A stretch of 64,000 nt of DNA from Duganella aceris (GTDB lineage Bacteria; Pseudomonadota; Gammaproteobacteria; Burkholderiales; Burkholderiaceae_D). Position 1 is the stretch's first letter, and every line of letters starts with the position of its first letter. A program made the position numbers and the translations under genes. Location: the NCBI RefSeq assembly GCF_011090165.1, contig NZ_JAADJT010000001.1, positions 310,001-374,000 on the forward strand, given 5' to 3'. Under the pieces are notes generated by a model. It was not told where the DNA came from. It did not search any database and was given only the letters and a program-made list of their open reading frames with translations. Below are positions 26,783 through 35,651 of this stretch, in pieces.

Positions 26783-28612
26783 TTATTCCGCCGCTTTGGC
26801 GGCCTTGGCCGGACGCGGCGTACGCGCGGCCGGCTTGGCGCCGGCTTTGCCGCTTGTTTTGCCGGCTGGCTTGCCGGCGGATTTTTCCGCCGCCGTTTTC
26901 GCGGCCGCGTGGTTCCCAGCATTGTCGCCCGCGTTGTCCGCCGCGTTGTCCGCCGAATTGCCGGCGGCGCTGTCGGCAGCGGTGCCGGCGGCTTTCGCGG
27001 CGGCCTTCGGCTTGGCCGGACGGGCCGGCTTGGCAGCCTTGGCCTTGGCCGGCTTGGCATCGGCGGCGAGCGACGCGTCCGCTGGCGTCGGAGCAGCGGC
27101 CGGGGGTGGCGAGCCCGCCGCCGCTGGCGCCGCGTCGGCCGCCACTGGTGCCGGCGTGGCACGCGGCGACTCCACCGGCGCAAGGGCTGGCGCCGATGCG
27201 CCGGCGCCGTTCACGGCATCGGCGGCGACCGCGCCACCTTTGGCGTTGCGTCCATCGCCCTTGCCCTTGGCGGCGGTTTTCAGCTTGCGTGCAGGCGGCT
27301 TGGCGCCGCTTTTCTTCTTGGCCGGCACAGGCGCGGCTTCAACCACCGGCAACTCCACCGCCGCTTCCAGCACCACAGGCACATCGAAGGCATCCTCGGC
27401 CGCCGCGTGCGATTGCTGCTCGCCCCGCTGCTGCTCGCCCTGCTGCTTGCGGCCACCGCGATTGCCGCGACCACGGCCACGGCCGCGATCCGCATCGCCG
27501 TGCGCGCCATCCTGCTGCGCCACCGGCGCCGACTCGACCGGCGCCGCATCGACCTGCTGCTCCGCATCGCCGTCGGCCATGCTTTCCTGCTGCTCCACAT
27601 CGTGCGACGACGCCGGCTGCGCACCCTGGCGCGCCAGACGCTCCGCCTGACGCTCGGCGAACCGCTCGGCGGCGGTGCGGCCACGGCCACGGCTGCGGCG
27701 CGATTCCTGCTGACGCGCTTCCTGGCCTTCGCCCGCTGCCGCATCGTTGTCGGCGGCCTGCGCTTCGGCGCCGCCCGGCAAGGCCGACGGCACGCCGCTG
27801 CCGCGATACACATAGGCGCCGGATTTCTCATCGCGGCCGAATTCCAGATGGCCGCGCGCCTTGCACTCCTCGATCAGGTTGCCGAAGGTGCGGAAGCCAT
27901 AGTAGGACTCGCTGAAGTCCGGCTTGCGGCGCTTGATCGCCTCCTTCAAGACCGAAGCCCAGATCTTGCCGCTGTCGCCGCGCTCCGAGACCAGCGCCTC
28001 AAAGGTGTTGACGGCGATTTCCACCGCCTGGCTGCGGCGCTTGTCCATCTCGTCGCGGCGTGCGCGTTCCTCTTCCGGCGAACGCTTGACGGCCGGCTTG
28101 GTCTCGGTGCTGGACTCGCGCTTGGCGCGGCGGCTCTCGCGCACCAGGTCGTCGTAGAAAATGAACTCATCGCAGTTGGCCACCAGCAGATCGGAGGTCG
28201 ACTGCTTGACGCCGACGCCGATCACCTTCTTGGCGTTCTCGCGCAGCTTGGACACCAGCGGCGAAAAGTCCGAATCGCCGGAAATGATGACGAAGGTGTC
28301 GACGTGCGACTTGGTGTAGCAGAGATCCAGCGCATCGACGACCATGCGGATGTCGGCCGAGTTCTTGCCCGACTGGCGCACGTGCGGGATTTCGATCAGC
28401 TCGAAATTCGCCTCGTGCATCGGCGCCTTGAAGGCCTTGTAACGGTCCCAGTCGCAATACGCCTTCTTGACCACGATGCTGCCCTTGAGCAGCAGACGCT
28501 CCAGCACCGGCTTGATGTCGAACTTGTCGTAATTGGCGTCGCGCACACCGAGCGCGACGTTTTCGAAATCGCAGAACAGCGCCATGCTGACGTTATCGTT
28601 GGAAGATGCCAT
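26783..28612 (-). CDS. NYN-domain ribonuclease-like protein with LOTUS/OST-HTH domain and long disordered tail
   Basis: The 609-aa protein begins with a NYN (PIN-like) domain, residues 8-165, with acidic candidates D15 (FCDFENVALG), D87 (NSADIRMVVDAL), D113 and D115 (IISGDSDFSPLV). A LOTUS/OST-HTH domain follows at about 195-270 (IWASVLKEAIKRRKPDFSESYYGFRTFGNLIEE, split here by eye). From about 290 the chain is low complexity: SRGRGR and DRGRGRGRGNRGG (RGG-type), then Ala/Lys/Pro-rich repeats and a stretch of NSADNAADNAGDNAG. NYN-LOTUS proteins are thought to bind and cut RNA; the tail suggests nucleic-acid binding. No operon partner is evident. Confidence 0.85.
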   Translation of the reverse strand: MASSNDNVSMALFCDFENVALGVRDANYDKFDIKPVLERLLLKGSIVVKKAYCDWDRYKAFKAPMHEANFELIEIPHVRQSGKNSADIRMVVDALDLCYTKSHVDTFVIISGDSDFSPLVSKLRENAKKVIGVGVKQSTSDLLVANCDEFIFYDDLVRESRRAKRESSTETKPAVKRSPEEERARRDEMDKRRSQAVEIAVNTFEALVSERGDSGKIWASVLKEAIKRRKPDFSESYYGFRTFGNLIEECKARGHLEFGRDEKSGAYVYRGSGVPSALPGGAEAQAADNDAAAGEGQEARQQESRRSRGRGRTAAERFAERQAERLARQGAQPASSHDVEQQESMADGDAEQQVDAAPVESAPVAQQDGAHGDADRGRGRGRGNRGGRKQQGEQQRGEQQSHAAAEDAFDVPVVLEAAVELPVVEAAPVPAKKKSGAKPPARKLKTAAKGKGDGRNAKGGAVAADAVNGAGASAPALAPVESPRATPAPVAADAAPAAAGSPPPAAAPTPADASLAADAKPAKAKAAKPARPAKPKAAAKAAGTAADSAAGNSADNAADNAGDNAGNHAAAKTAAEKSAGKPAGKTSGKAGAKPAARTPRPAKAAKAAE

Positions 28613-28717
28613 GAGGAATATTTTTCTAGTGATGAGTGAGGCGGGTGAGGAAGGCGGACGCGGCGGTCCGTCGATCGGGCAATCCGACGATTATACCCAA
28701 CAACGGCCCATGCACGG

Positions 28718-29506
28718 CTAACGACACAGCTTGCGTTGCGCATCGGTCGCGGCGGCCAGGCGCGGCTTGACCAATTTGCAGGTGCCCATCAGCTCCTGCC
28801 AGGGGCGGTCGGCGAGCAGCGCGTCGACCTGCTGATTGAGGTAAGCCAGCAGCTCCGGCTGGTCCGGCGCGGTGAAGAACGCCCGCTCGAAGATGGTGCG
28901 CGGCTTGGCCGACAGGTGGATCCAGTCGTCGAGATCGGGAAATTGCTGGCGGAAAAAGGGAAACGAACTGGCCTGGAGGAAGGCCACCGGCACGCGGCGC
29001 TGCCTGAGCTTGAGCAGGGTGCGGGCCTCGCTGTCGGCGTCGTCGCGCAGCAGCTCGGCGGAATCCTTGTAGTGGTAGCCCTGCACGCTGCCGATGCGCA
29101 GGCCCTGCAGCGACTGGTCGTCCTCATACTCGACCGGCGCGCTGCGCAGCGAGGCGACCATGTTGGCGTCGATCATGTAGGGCCGGCTCCAGTTCTGGCG
29201 CGGCTGGCCGGTTTCCTCGAACCAGCGCGGATTGGCCCACGCCACCACGCCGTGCCAATGCGGCTGGCGGATCATCAACTGCAGGCGGCGGCGCGGAATC
29301 TGGGTCGGCACGAACTGATAGCGGCCGTTGGCGCGCTGGGTCAGCCAGACGGCCAGCTTGTCGGTCAGGCTCTGCGGGCCGCCCGCCGCGAACAAGGGAT
29401 CCTGGTAGTAGACGTAGAGCGGGATGATGTCGGCGGCCAGCACCGCCGGCGCGGCCGGCAGCAGCGCCAGGATCAGCCAGATACTCTTCGTCAGGAAGGC
29501 CTTCAT
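28718..29506 (-). CDS. orphan periplasmic solute-binding-like protein (SBP family 3 type)
   Basis: The 262-aa protein has a signal peptide (IWLILALLPAAPAVLA) and a two-lobed binding-protein pattern: IPLYVYYQDPLF, WHGVVAWANPRWFE, SLQGLRIGSVQGYHYKDSAE and PVAFLQASSFPFF. The family is related to amino-acid-binding proteins and to TIGR02285-like orphan proteins. No permease or ATPase gene adjoins it, so a role in sensing or an unlinked transporter is as likely as import. It is separated from ychF by a terminator and reads in the same direction. The ligand is unknown. Confidence 0.65.
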   Translation of the reverse strand: MKAFLTKSIWLILALLPAAPAVLAADIIPLYVYYQDPLFAAGGPQSLTDKLAVWLTQRANGRYQFVPTQIPRRRLQLMIRQPHWHGVVAWANPRWFEETGQPRQNWSRPYMIDANMVASLRSAPVEYEDDQSLQGLRIGSVQGYHYKDSAELLRDDADSEARTLLKLRQRRVPVAFLQASSFPFFRQQFPDLDDWIHLSAKPRTIFERAFFTAPDQPELLAYLNQQVDALLADRPWQELMGTCKLVKPRLAAATDAQRKLCR

Positions 29507-29542
29507 GCCAATATACTATCAGCTATCCGCCTGGCGCCGGCC

Positions 29543-29574
29543 AAAAAAAAACCTGTTTCTACTGGAGAAACAGG
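29543..29574 (-). terminator. intrinsic terminator of ychF
   Basis: On the minus strand CCTGTTTCT - CCAGT - AGAAACAGG (29574 to 29552) is followed by nine T (29551-29543). It begins 22 bp after the ychF stop. This is the strongest terminator in the window. Confidence 0.92.
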
Positions 29575-29595
29575 CTCGGACGCGATGGCGCTGAC

Positions 29596-30687
29596 TTAAA
29601 CGTTGAACAGGAAGTTCAACACATCGCCATCCTTGACGATGTATTCCTTGCCCTCGGCGCGCATCTTGCCCGCTTCCTTGGCGCCGCCCTCACCCTTGTA
29701 CTGGATGTAGTCGTCGTAGGCGATGGTTTGCGCGCGGATGAAGCCGCGTTCGAAGTCGGTGTGGATCACGCCGGCCGCTTGCGGCGCGGTGTCGCCGACG
29801 TGGATGGTCCAGGCGCGCACTTCCTTCACGCCGGCGGTGAAGTAGGTTTGCAGGCCCAGCAGTTTGTAGGCGGCGCGGATCAGACGGTCCAGGCCCGGCT
29901 CCTGCATGCCCATGTCGTTCAGGAATTCGGTCTTGTCGGCGTCGTCCAGATCGGCGATTTCCGCTTCGATCGAGGCGCAGATGGCGACGATCGGCGCGTT
30001 CTGGGTGGCGGCGTAGGCGGTCAGCTGGTCCAGCAGCGGGTTGTTGGTGAAGCCGGTGTCGGACACGTTGGCGACGTACATGGCCGGCTTGGCGGTGATC
30101 AGGCACAGCGGCTTGATCAGGGCCATTTCGTCGGCGTCCAGGCCCATGGCGCGCACCGGCTTGGCTTCGTTCAGGTGCGGCACGATGCGCTCCATGATGG
30201 CGACCAGCTTGGCGGCGTCCTTGTCGCCGGAACGGGCTTTCTTGTTTTCGCGGTGGATGGCTTTTTCCACGGTGCCCAGGTCGGCCAGCGCCAGCTCGGT
30301 CTGGATCACTTCGATATCGTCCAGCGGGCTGACCTTGCCGGAGACGTGGATCACGTTGTCGTCCTCGAAGCAGCGCACCACGTTGACGATGGCGTCGGTT
30401 TCGCGGATGTGCGACAGGAACTGGTTGCCCAGGCCCTCGCCCTGCGACGCGCCGGCGACCAGGCCGGCGATGTCGACGAATTCGACGATGGCGTTGACCA
30501 TGCGCTCAGGCTTGACGATGGCGGCCAGCGCGCCCATGCGCGGATCCGGCACTTCGACCACGCCGACGTTGGGCTCGATGGTGCAGAACGGATAGTTCTC
30601 GGCCGGAATGCCGGCCTTGGTCAGGGCGTTGAACAGGGTGGACTTGCCGACGTTGGGCAAGCCGACGATGCCGCATTGGAGACTCAT
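29596..30687 (-). CDS. ychF: redox-regulated ATPase YchF (Obg-like)
   Basis: The 363-aa translation-factor-class P-loop protein has G1 [14 protein letters not shown] at the N-terminus, G3 [22 protein letters not shown], a coiled coil in the middle, and a C-terminal TGS domain ending [11 protein letters not shown]. YchF prefers ATP because its G4 motif is non-canonical, binds ribosomes and is linked to oxidative stress. It often follows pth directly; here two peptidase genes separate them. It ends in a strong terminator. Confidence 0.97.
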   Translation of the reverse strand: MSLQCGIVGLPNVGKSTLFNALTKAGIPAENYPFCTIEPNVGVVEVPDPRMGALAAIVKPERMVNAIVEFVDIAGLVAGASQGEGLGNQFLSHIRETDAIVNVVRCFEDDNVIHVSGKVSPLDDIEVIQTELALADLGTVEKAIHRENKKARSGDKDAAKLVAIMERIVPHLNEAKPVRAMGLDADEMALIKPLCLITAKPAMYVANVSDTGFTNNPLLDQLTAYAATQNAPIVAICASIEAEIADLDDADKTEFLNDMGMQEPGLDRLIRAAYKLLGLQTYFTAGVKEVRAWTIHVGDTAPQAAGVIHTDFERGFIRAQTIAYDDYIQYKGEGGAKEAGKMRAEGKEYIVKDGDVLNFLFNV

Positions 30688-30911
30688 GAAAAACCTTTAA
30701 TTATCAATATGGCCGGCAAGCGGCTTGGATGTTCGTGCTGTTTACAGCGTTCAAGGGTCCATTGTACCTCCCTTGCTGCCACTCTTCAAAAAACACCGAC
30801 ATGACGCCGGTCCGGGCCACCGCTTTATTTCTCTGGTGCTATGAGTGACTTGTTTAGTGCTAGACTGATTTGCTGTAGCGCTCGAACAACCTATCAGCCT
30901 GGGAAACCCTT

Positions 30912-32741
30912 ATGCCATTGTCTCGTTGCCGCGGTTCGCTGCGGACCTCCATCCTGATCACCAGCCTGCTGCTGGCCGGCGTCGCCACCTTGCCGGCGCA
31001 AGCGGCGCCCACCGCCGCCGCGCAAGCGAGCAAGGCCCAGGTGCAGCTGGCGAAAATCGCCGCCGCCTTCCACACCGCCCGCTGCAAATTCGATCCGCTG
31101 CTGTTCGCCACCGCCAACGGCGACAGCCGCTACAACGACCAGCTCGGCCTGGCGATTTCGCCCAAGGTGCGCGCGCAGCAGTTCACGCTGTACCGCCAGA
31201 TGCAGAAGCAGCTGATGGCGGTGCGCCGCGGCCAGCTGGGCGACCAGGATCAGCTGACCTACGACCTGCTGACCTACGAGCTCAACAACGCGATGCAGAT
31301 GGAGTCCTTCCCCGACCACCTGCTGCCGATCAACCAGATGGACAACGTGCCGAGCACCATCGCCAACTACGCCGACGGCACCGGCTCGCAGCCGCTGGGC
31401 ACGGTCAAGCAATACCAGGACTACCTGAGCCGGCTGAACCAGCTGCCGGCGTGGATCGACCAGGCCATCGCCAACATGAAGCAAGGCATGCGCAGCGGCG
31501 TGGTGCATCCGAAGGCGATCACCATCGCGATGCTGCCGCAGCTGCAGAACCTGCGCAGCGCCACGCCGGAAGCGAGCGTGTTCTACTCGCCGGTGAAGCG
31601 CTTCCCGGACGCCTTCTCCGCCGCCGACAAGCAAAAGCTCGCCGCCGCCTATCTGAAGGTGGTCGACGGCAAGATCGCGCCGGCGCTGAACCGGCTGGTC
31701 GGCTTCCTGGAGAACGAATACCTGCCGGCCGGGCGCACCAGCACCGGCCTGGGCGCGCTGCCGAACGGCGCCGCCTGGTACGCGGCCCACATCAAGGACA
31801 GCACCAACCTGCCGCTGTCGCCGGAAGAGGTGCACGCGCTGGGCCTGAAGGAAGTGGCGCGCATCCAGCAACAGATGGCCGCGCTGGCGCCCAAGCTGGG
31901 CTATGACGGCCCGGAGAAGCAGCTGCCGCAATGGGTCGGCGCGCAGACCAAGTACAACATCTTCACCACCGACCAGCAGGTGCTGGACGCCTACCGCGCC
32001 ATCTACGCCCAGGTGCAGGCCAAGCTGCCGACGTATTTCAGCCTGATCCCGAAAGCCAAACTGGAGCTGCAACTGGAGCCGGAACTGACGCGCGCCACGG
32101 CGTCTGACCACTACACGCCGTCGGCGGCGGACGGCTCGCATCCGGGCGTGTTCTGGCCGGTGGTCAACGATCCGAAGAAATACAGCCGGGTCGACATGGT
32201 CAGCCTGTTCCTGCACGAAGGCATCCCGGGCCATCACCTGCACGCCGCGCTGCTGAAGGAGCTGCCGTTGCCGGACTTCCGCAAGTTCAGCACCGAGAAC
32301 CCGAACAGCGCGGCCTACACCGAAGGCTGGGCCTTGTATTCGGAAACGCTGGGCAAGGAGCTGGGGCTGTATGAGGATCCGGTCGCCTACTACGGCCACC
32401 TCAACGCCGAGATGCTGCGCGCCGCGCGGCTGGTGGTGGACACCGGCATGCACGCCAAAGGGTGGACCCGCGAGCAGGCGATCGCCTACCTGGTGGACAC
32501 GCTGGGCTGGAGCGAGCCGCGCGCGCGCAACCAGATCGAGCGCTACATGGTGTTGCCGGCGCAGGCGCTGAGCTACAAGATCGGATCGCTGAAGATCCTG
32601 GAACTGCGCGCCCGGGCGCAGCAGGCGCTGGGCGACAAGTTCAGCTACCCGAAATTCCACGAAGTGGTGATCGGCGACGGCACGCTGCCGATGCCGATCC
32701 TGGAAGCGCGCGTCGACCGCTGGATCGCCGCCAACAAATAA
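30912..32741 (+). CDS. DUF885 family periplasmic metallopeptidase-like protein
   Basis: The 609-aa protein has a signal peptide (SILITSLLLAGVATLPAQA) and the DUF885 core. The zinc-site variant LHEGIPGHHLHAALL lies near residue 434, followed by NSAAYTEGWALYSETLGKELGLYEDP near 465-490 (a Glu that could be the third ligand) and VVDTGMHAKGWTREQA. The family resembles M3/M32-like gluzincins. Substrates are unknown, but secreted members are often annotated as peptidases. It is divergent from ychF and converges on the M20 gene, with a perfect palindrome between the two ends. Confidence 0.88.
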   Translation: MPLSRCRGSLRTSILITSLLLAGVATLPAQAAPTAAAQASKAQVQLAKIAAAFHTARCKFDPLLFATANGDSRYNDQLGLAISPKVRAQQFTLYRQMQKQLMAVRRGQLGDQDQLTYDLLTYELNNAMQMESFPDHLLPINQMDNVPSTIANYADGTGSQPLGTVKQYQDYLSRLNQLPAWIDQAIANMKQGMRSGVVHPKAITIAMLPQLQNLRSATPEASVFYSPVKRFPDAFSAADKQKLAAAYLKVVDGKIAPALNRLVGFLENEYLPAGRTSTGLGALPNGAAWYAAHIKDSTNLPLSPEEVHALGLKEVARIQQQMAALAPKLGYDGPEKQLPQWVGAQTKYNIFTTDQQVLDAYRAIYAQVQAKLPTYFSLIPKAKLELQLEPELTRATASDHYTPSAADGSHPGVFWPVVNDPKKYSRVDMVSLFLHEGIPGHHLHAALLKELPLPDFRKFSTENPNSAAYTEGWALYSETLGKELGLYEDPVAYYGHLNAEMLRAARLVVDTGMHAKGWTREQAIAYLVDTLGWSEPRARNQIERYMVLPAQALSYKIGSLKILELRARAQQALGDKFSYPKFHEVVIGDGTLPMPILEARVDRWIAANK

Positions 32742-32746
32742 ACTTC

Positions 32747-32832
32747 CGGTGTCAGTGCCGACATTCGGACACGTGCTCTACCGTAGCGACCGCTACGGTA
32801 GAGCACGTGTCCGAATGTCGGCACTGACACCG
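32747..32832. repeat. 86-bp perfect palindrome (REP/MITE-like), copy 2
   Basis: Arms of 42 bases (32747-32788 and 32791-32832) are exact reverse complements around the centre AC. Compared with the copy at 6637-6722, each arm differs at three positions (inside ACACGTGCTCTACCG versus ACACGAGCTGTGCCG), and every change is mirrored in the other arm. It begins 5 bp after the DUF885 stop and ends 12 bp before the end of the convergent M20 gene. It has no T-run but could act as a bidirectional transcript 3' end. Confidence 0.9.
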
Positions 32833-32844
32833 TGGGGAGGATCG

Positions 32845-34140
32845 CTAGCGCATCACGTTGAGGACCGCCAGCGTCAGCGCCTGGGCGGCGGTCTTGATCG
32901 ACGGCTCCGGCACCGGCGCGTAGTACGGCGAGTGGTTGAAGGCGAGCGGCTTGCCGCCCGGCTTGTCGGCCTCGGCCACCGCCTTCGGGTCGTAGACGCC
33001 GGTGAAGAAGAAGATCCCCGGCACGCCGGCGTTGACGAATTGCGAGAAGTCTTCGCTGGCCGTCATCGCCGGCATGCGCTGCACGTTGGCGTCGCCGAAG
33101 GCTTGCTTCCAGATCCCTTCGGTACGCTGGACCAGCGCGTCGTTGTTGTCGATGGCGACGCCGCCGGCGATCAGCTCCACCTCCGGCGCCGGCGCGTCGG
33201 CCATCGCGGCCGAGGCGTTGGCGATGCGGCGCACGCCGGCCAATATCTTTTCCCGCACCGCCGGGCTGTAGCTGCGGATCGTGCCGCGCACCCGCACCGA
33301 GTCCGGAATGATGTTGCCCACCGTGCCGCCGTTGATCGCGCCGATCGTCACCACGCCGAATTCCTTCGGGTCCTTTTCGCGGCTGATCACGGTCTGCACG
33401 TCGACCACGAAGCGCGCGGCGATGGTGATCGGGTCGACCGATTTGTCCGGCGCCGAGCCGTGCCCGCCGCGCCCTTTGAAGGTGATTTCGATCGCGTCGG
33501 AGTTGGACGACACCGGTCCGCTGTTGTAGCCGATGGTGCCGTACGGACGCGGCCACGAGTGCTGCGCGAACGCGTAATCCGGCTTGCCGAAGCGGGTGTA
33601 CAGGCCGTCGTCCAGCATGGCCTTGGCGCCGGACACGGTTTCCTCGGCCGGCTGGCCGACGAACATCAAGGTGCCCTTCCATTGCGCCTTCAGCGCGACC
33701 AGCGCCCGCGCCGTGCCCAGCCAGGCGGCCATGTGGATGTCGTGGCCGCAGCTGTGCGCCACCATCACGTCCTTGCCCTCCAGCTGCGCGTGCGCCTTGC
33801 TGGAGAACGGGAAACCGGATTTCTCCTCCATCGGCAGGCCGTCCATCTCGGTGCGCACCAGCACCGTCGGGCCCTTGCCGTTTTTATAGATGGCGACGAT
33901 GCCGGTCTTGCCGATCTTCTCCGTGACCTCGAAGCCGAGCTTGCGCATTTCGGCGGCCAGCCTGGCGGCGGTGTGCACTTCCTGGAACGCGATCTCCGGA
34001 TGCTGGTGCAAATCCTTATAAATCGTTTCCAGCTGCGGGTACATGCCGTTGATCTGGCCTGCGACGGCGGCGGCGTCTTGCGCCGAGGCGGCTTGCGCCA
34101 GCAGCAGCGGCAACAGCGCGGCGAGAGGGAGGAGCTTCAT
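32845..34140 (-). CDS. M20 family amidohydrolase/peptidase, exported
   Basis: The 431-aa protein has a signal peptide (LLPLAALLPLLLAQAASA) and the M20D amidohydrolase pattern: DLHQHPEIAFQE, RTEMDGLPMEEKSG, HSCGHDIHMAAWLG (metal-binding Cys/His), GQPAEETVSGAKAMLDDG, and a dimerisation domain with GRGGHGSAPDKSVDP. The family hydrolyses N-acyl or aminoacyl amides (hippurate hydrolase, IAA-amino acid hydrolase). A signal peptide places this one in the periplasm. It has its own promoter region facing pth's 3' end. Confidence 0.9.
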   Translation of the reverse strand: MKLLPLAALLPLLLAQAASAQDAAAVAGQINGMYPQLETIYKDLHQHPEIAFQEVHTAARLAAEMRKLGFEVTEKIGKTGIVAIYKNGKGPTVLVRTEMDGLPMEEKSGFPFSSKAHAQLEGKDVMVAHSCGHDIHMAAWLGTARALVALKAQWKGTLMFVGQPAEETVSGAKAMLDDGLYTRFGKPDYAFAQHSWPRPYGTIGYNSGPVSSNSDAIEITFKGRGGHGSAPDKSVDPITIAARFVVDVQTVISREKDPKEFGVVTIGAINGGTVGNIIPDSVRVRGTIRSYSPAVREKILAGVRRIANASAAMADAPAPEVELIAGGVAIDNNDALVQRTEGIWKQAFGDANVQRMPAMTASEDFSQFVNAGVPGIFFFTGVYDPKAVAEADKPGGKPLAFNHSPYYAPVPEPSIKTAAQALTLAVLNVMR

Positions 34141-34192
34141 CGATGGTGTCCTTTAGCTGGGGAATGAATGCCCCCAGCATACCATCGGCGCT

Positions 34193-34774
34193 TCAGGCTG
34201 TATGCAGCTTCATGGTCGCCGCTTCGAACTTGCCTTCGACGATCTGCGGCATCACCAGCAGCGATTTGTCGATCGATTGCTCGATCAGCTCCTGGTCTTC
34301 GCGGCGCGGCCGGTGCAGCACGAAGTCCGCCACCTGTTGCGCCAGGCTGAGCGTGCGCGGATGGCCGATGCCGAGCCGCAGCCGCCAGTAATCCTGCGTG
34401 CCGAGCGCGGCGGTGATGTCCTTCAGGCCGTTGTGGCCGCCCGACGAGCCGCCCTTCTTCAGGCGCGCGGTGCCGGGCATCAGGTCCAGCTCGTCATGCA
34501 CGACCAGCACTTCGTCCGGATTGATCTTGAAGAAGCGGCACAGCCCGCCGACCGACTGGCCGGAGCGGTTCATATACGTCTGCGGCTCCAGCAGGTAGAC
34601 CTCGTGCCCGGCGACCGAAGCCTTGGCCATCAGCGCGTTGTACTTGGTCTCGCGCTGCAGCCGCGCGCCGACGTCGTTGGCGAGGTTGTCCACCAGCCAG
34701 AAGCCGGCGTTGTGGCGGGTTTGTTCGTATTCGGCGCCAGGGTTGCCGAGGCCGACGATGAGACGTATGGGCAT
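34193..34774 (-). CDS. pth: peptidyl-tRNA hydrolase
   Basis: The 193-aa enzyme recycles tRNA from stalled peptidyl-tRNA. The N-terminus is [24 protein letters not shown] with the catalytic His in [42 protein letters not shown] and the conserved LRLGIGHP are all present. The start at 34774 (MPIRLIVG) is chosen over a frame from 34834 that would run into the rplY terminator. It follows rplY, as in many proteobacteria, with a hairpin between the two. Confidence 0.97.
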   Translation of the reverse strand: MPIRLIVGLGNPGAEYEQTRHNAGFWLVDNLANDVGARLQRETKYNALMAKASVAGHEVYLLEPQTYMNRSGQSVGGLCRFFKINPDEVLVVHDELDLMPGTARLKKGGSSGGHNGLKDITAALGTQDYWRLRLGIGHPRTLSLAQQVADFVLHRPRREDQELIEQSIDKSLLVMPQIVEGKFEAATMKLHTA

Positions 34775-34815
34775 GGTGTGCGTGAGCGTAAATAGGCGAT
34801 TATCGCCTGAAAATG

Positions 34816-34847
34816 AAAAAAGCCCGCCAGGCATGGCCGGCGGGCTT
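34816..34847 (-). terminator. intrinsic terminator between rplY and pth
   Basis: On the minus strand AAGCCCGCC (34847 to 34839), a 10-base loop and GGCGGGCTT (34828 to 34820) are followed by a T-run (34821-34816). It lies 34 bp after the rplY stop and 42 bp before pth, so pth is either expressed by partial read-through or from its own promoter. Confidence 0.85.
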
Positions 34848-34880
34848 CAGACCAAGGCCGCCCGAAGGCGACATCAGTGA

Positions 34881-35516
34881 TTACTTCTTGGCTTTGGCGG
34901 CTGGCTTGGCATCGGCTGCTGGAGCGGCTTCAGCGGTTGCGGCTTCAGCGGCGACGTGGCCGGCTGGTACCGAAGCGGTAGCGATGGTCAGGTTGGCGCC
35001 GTGGGTGATCGCGGTCACGCCTTCTGGCAGGGTCAGTTCGCCGATGTGCAGCGAGTGACCGACGTCGATGTTCGACAGGTCGACGGTGATGAACTCTGGC
35101 AGGTCTTTCGGCAGGCACGACACTTCGATTTCGTTGGCGACGTGGCTGATGGTGGCGCCGTGCAGTTTGACCGCTGGCGAGACATCGGCGTTGGCGAAGT
35201 GCAGTGCGACTTTCATGTGCACTTTTTTGCCGGCGTCGACGCGCTGGAAGTCAGCGTGCAGAACCAGTTGCTTGAACGCGTGGACTTGGAAGTCGCGCAG
35301 CAGCACTTGCTGGGTCACGCCGTCGATTTCCAGATCCAGGATCGACGAGTGGAACGCTTCTTTTTTCAGCGCGTGGTACAGCGCGTTGTGGTCCAGCGAG
35401 ATGGTCACTGGCGCTTCGGTACCGCCGTAGATGATGCCAGGGGTTTGGCCCGAATTGCGCAGGCGGCGGCTCGCTCCGGAACCTTGCAATTCGCGTTTGA
35501 ATGCAACAACTTTCAT
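34881..35516 (-). CDS. rplY: 50S ribosomal protein bL25 with CTC extension
   Basis: The 211-aa protein has an N-terminal bL25 5S-rRNA-binding domain ([32 protein letters not shown]) and a CTC/TL5 beta domain ([40 protein letters not shown], read in pieces). The C-terminal tail is Ala/Lys-rich. The ATG at 35516 has GGAG upstream and replaces an in-frame start four codons earlier. It is flanked on both sides by terminator hairpins, so expression can be set independently of prs and pth. Confidence 0.97.
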   Translation of the reverse strand: MKVVAFKRELQGSGASRRLRNSGQTPGIIYGGTEAPVTISLDHNALYHALKKEAFHSSILDLEIDGVTQQVLLRDFQVHAFKQLVLHADFQRVDAGKKVHMKVALHFANADVSPAVKLHGATISHVANEIEVSCLPKDLPEFITVDLSNIDVGHSLHIGELTLPEGVTAITHGANLTIATASVPAGHVAAEAATAEAAPAADAKPAAKAKK

Positions 35517-35584
35517 GTGTAACTCCAAAAATAACAGGGCTCGCGCCCCGTGTTATGAAGCCCCCGCGACCAGGGTGCTTCGGG

Positions 35585-35622
35585 AAAAACGGCGCCCCCG
35601 GTTGTAAAAACCGGGGGCGCCG
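35585..35622 (-). terminator. intrinsic terminator of prs
   Basis: A 14-bp stem, CGGCGCCCCCGGTT (35590-35603) with AACCGGGGGCGCCG (35609-35622), has a 5-base loop. On the minus strand it is followed by five T (35589-35585). It sits 29 bp after the prs stop and 69 bp before the rplY start. Confidence 0.88.
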
Positions 35623-35651
35623 TCTCAAAAACTGTCTAAATGGTTTATCGC

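Noticed and set aside
25715..28639. 974-codon plus-strand frame across the MOSC and NYN genes
   Set aside because: It spans two unrelated real genes and their gap on the other strand and is compositionally biased.
32747..32832. Palindrome considered as an intrinsic terminator
   Set aside because: The stem is far too long and no T-run follows on either strand; a repeat element fits better.
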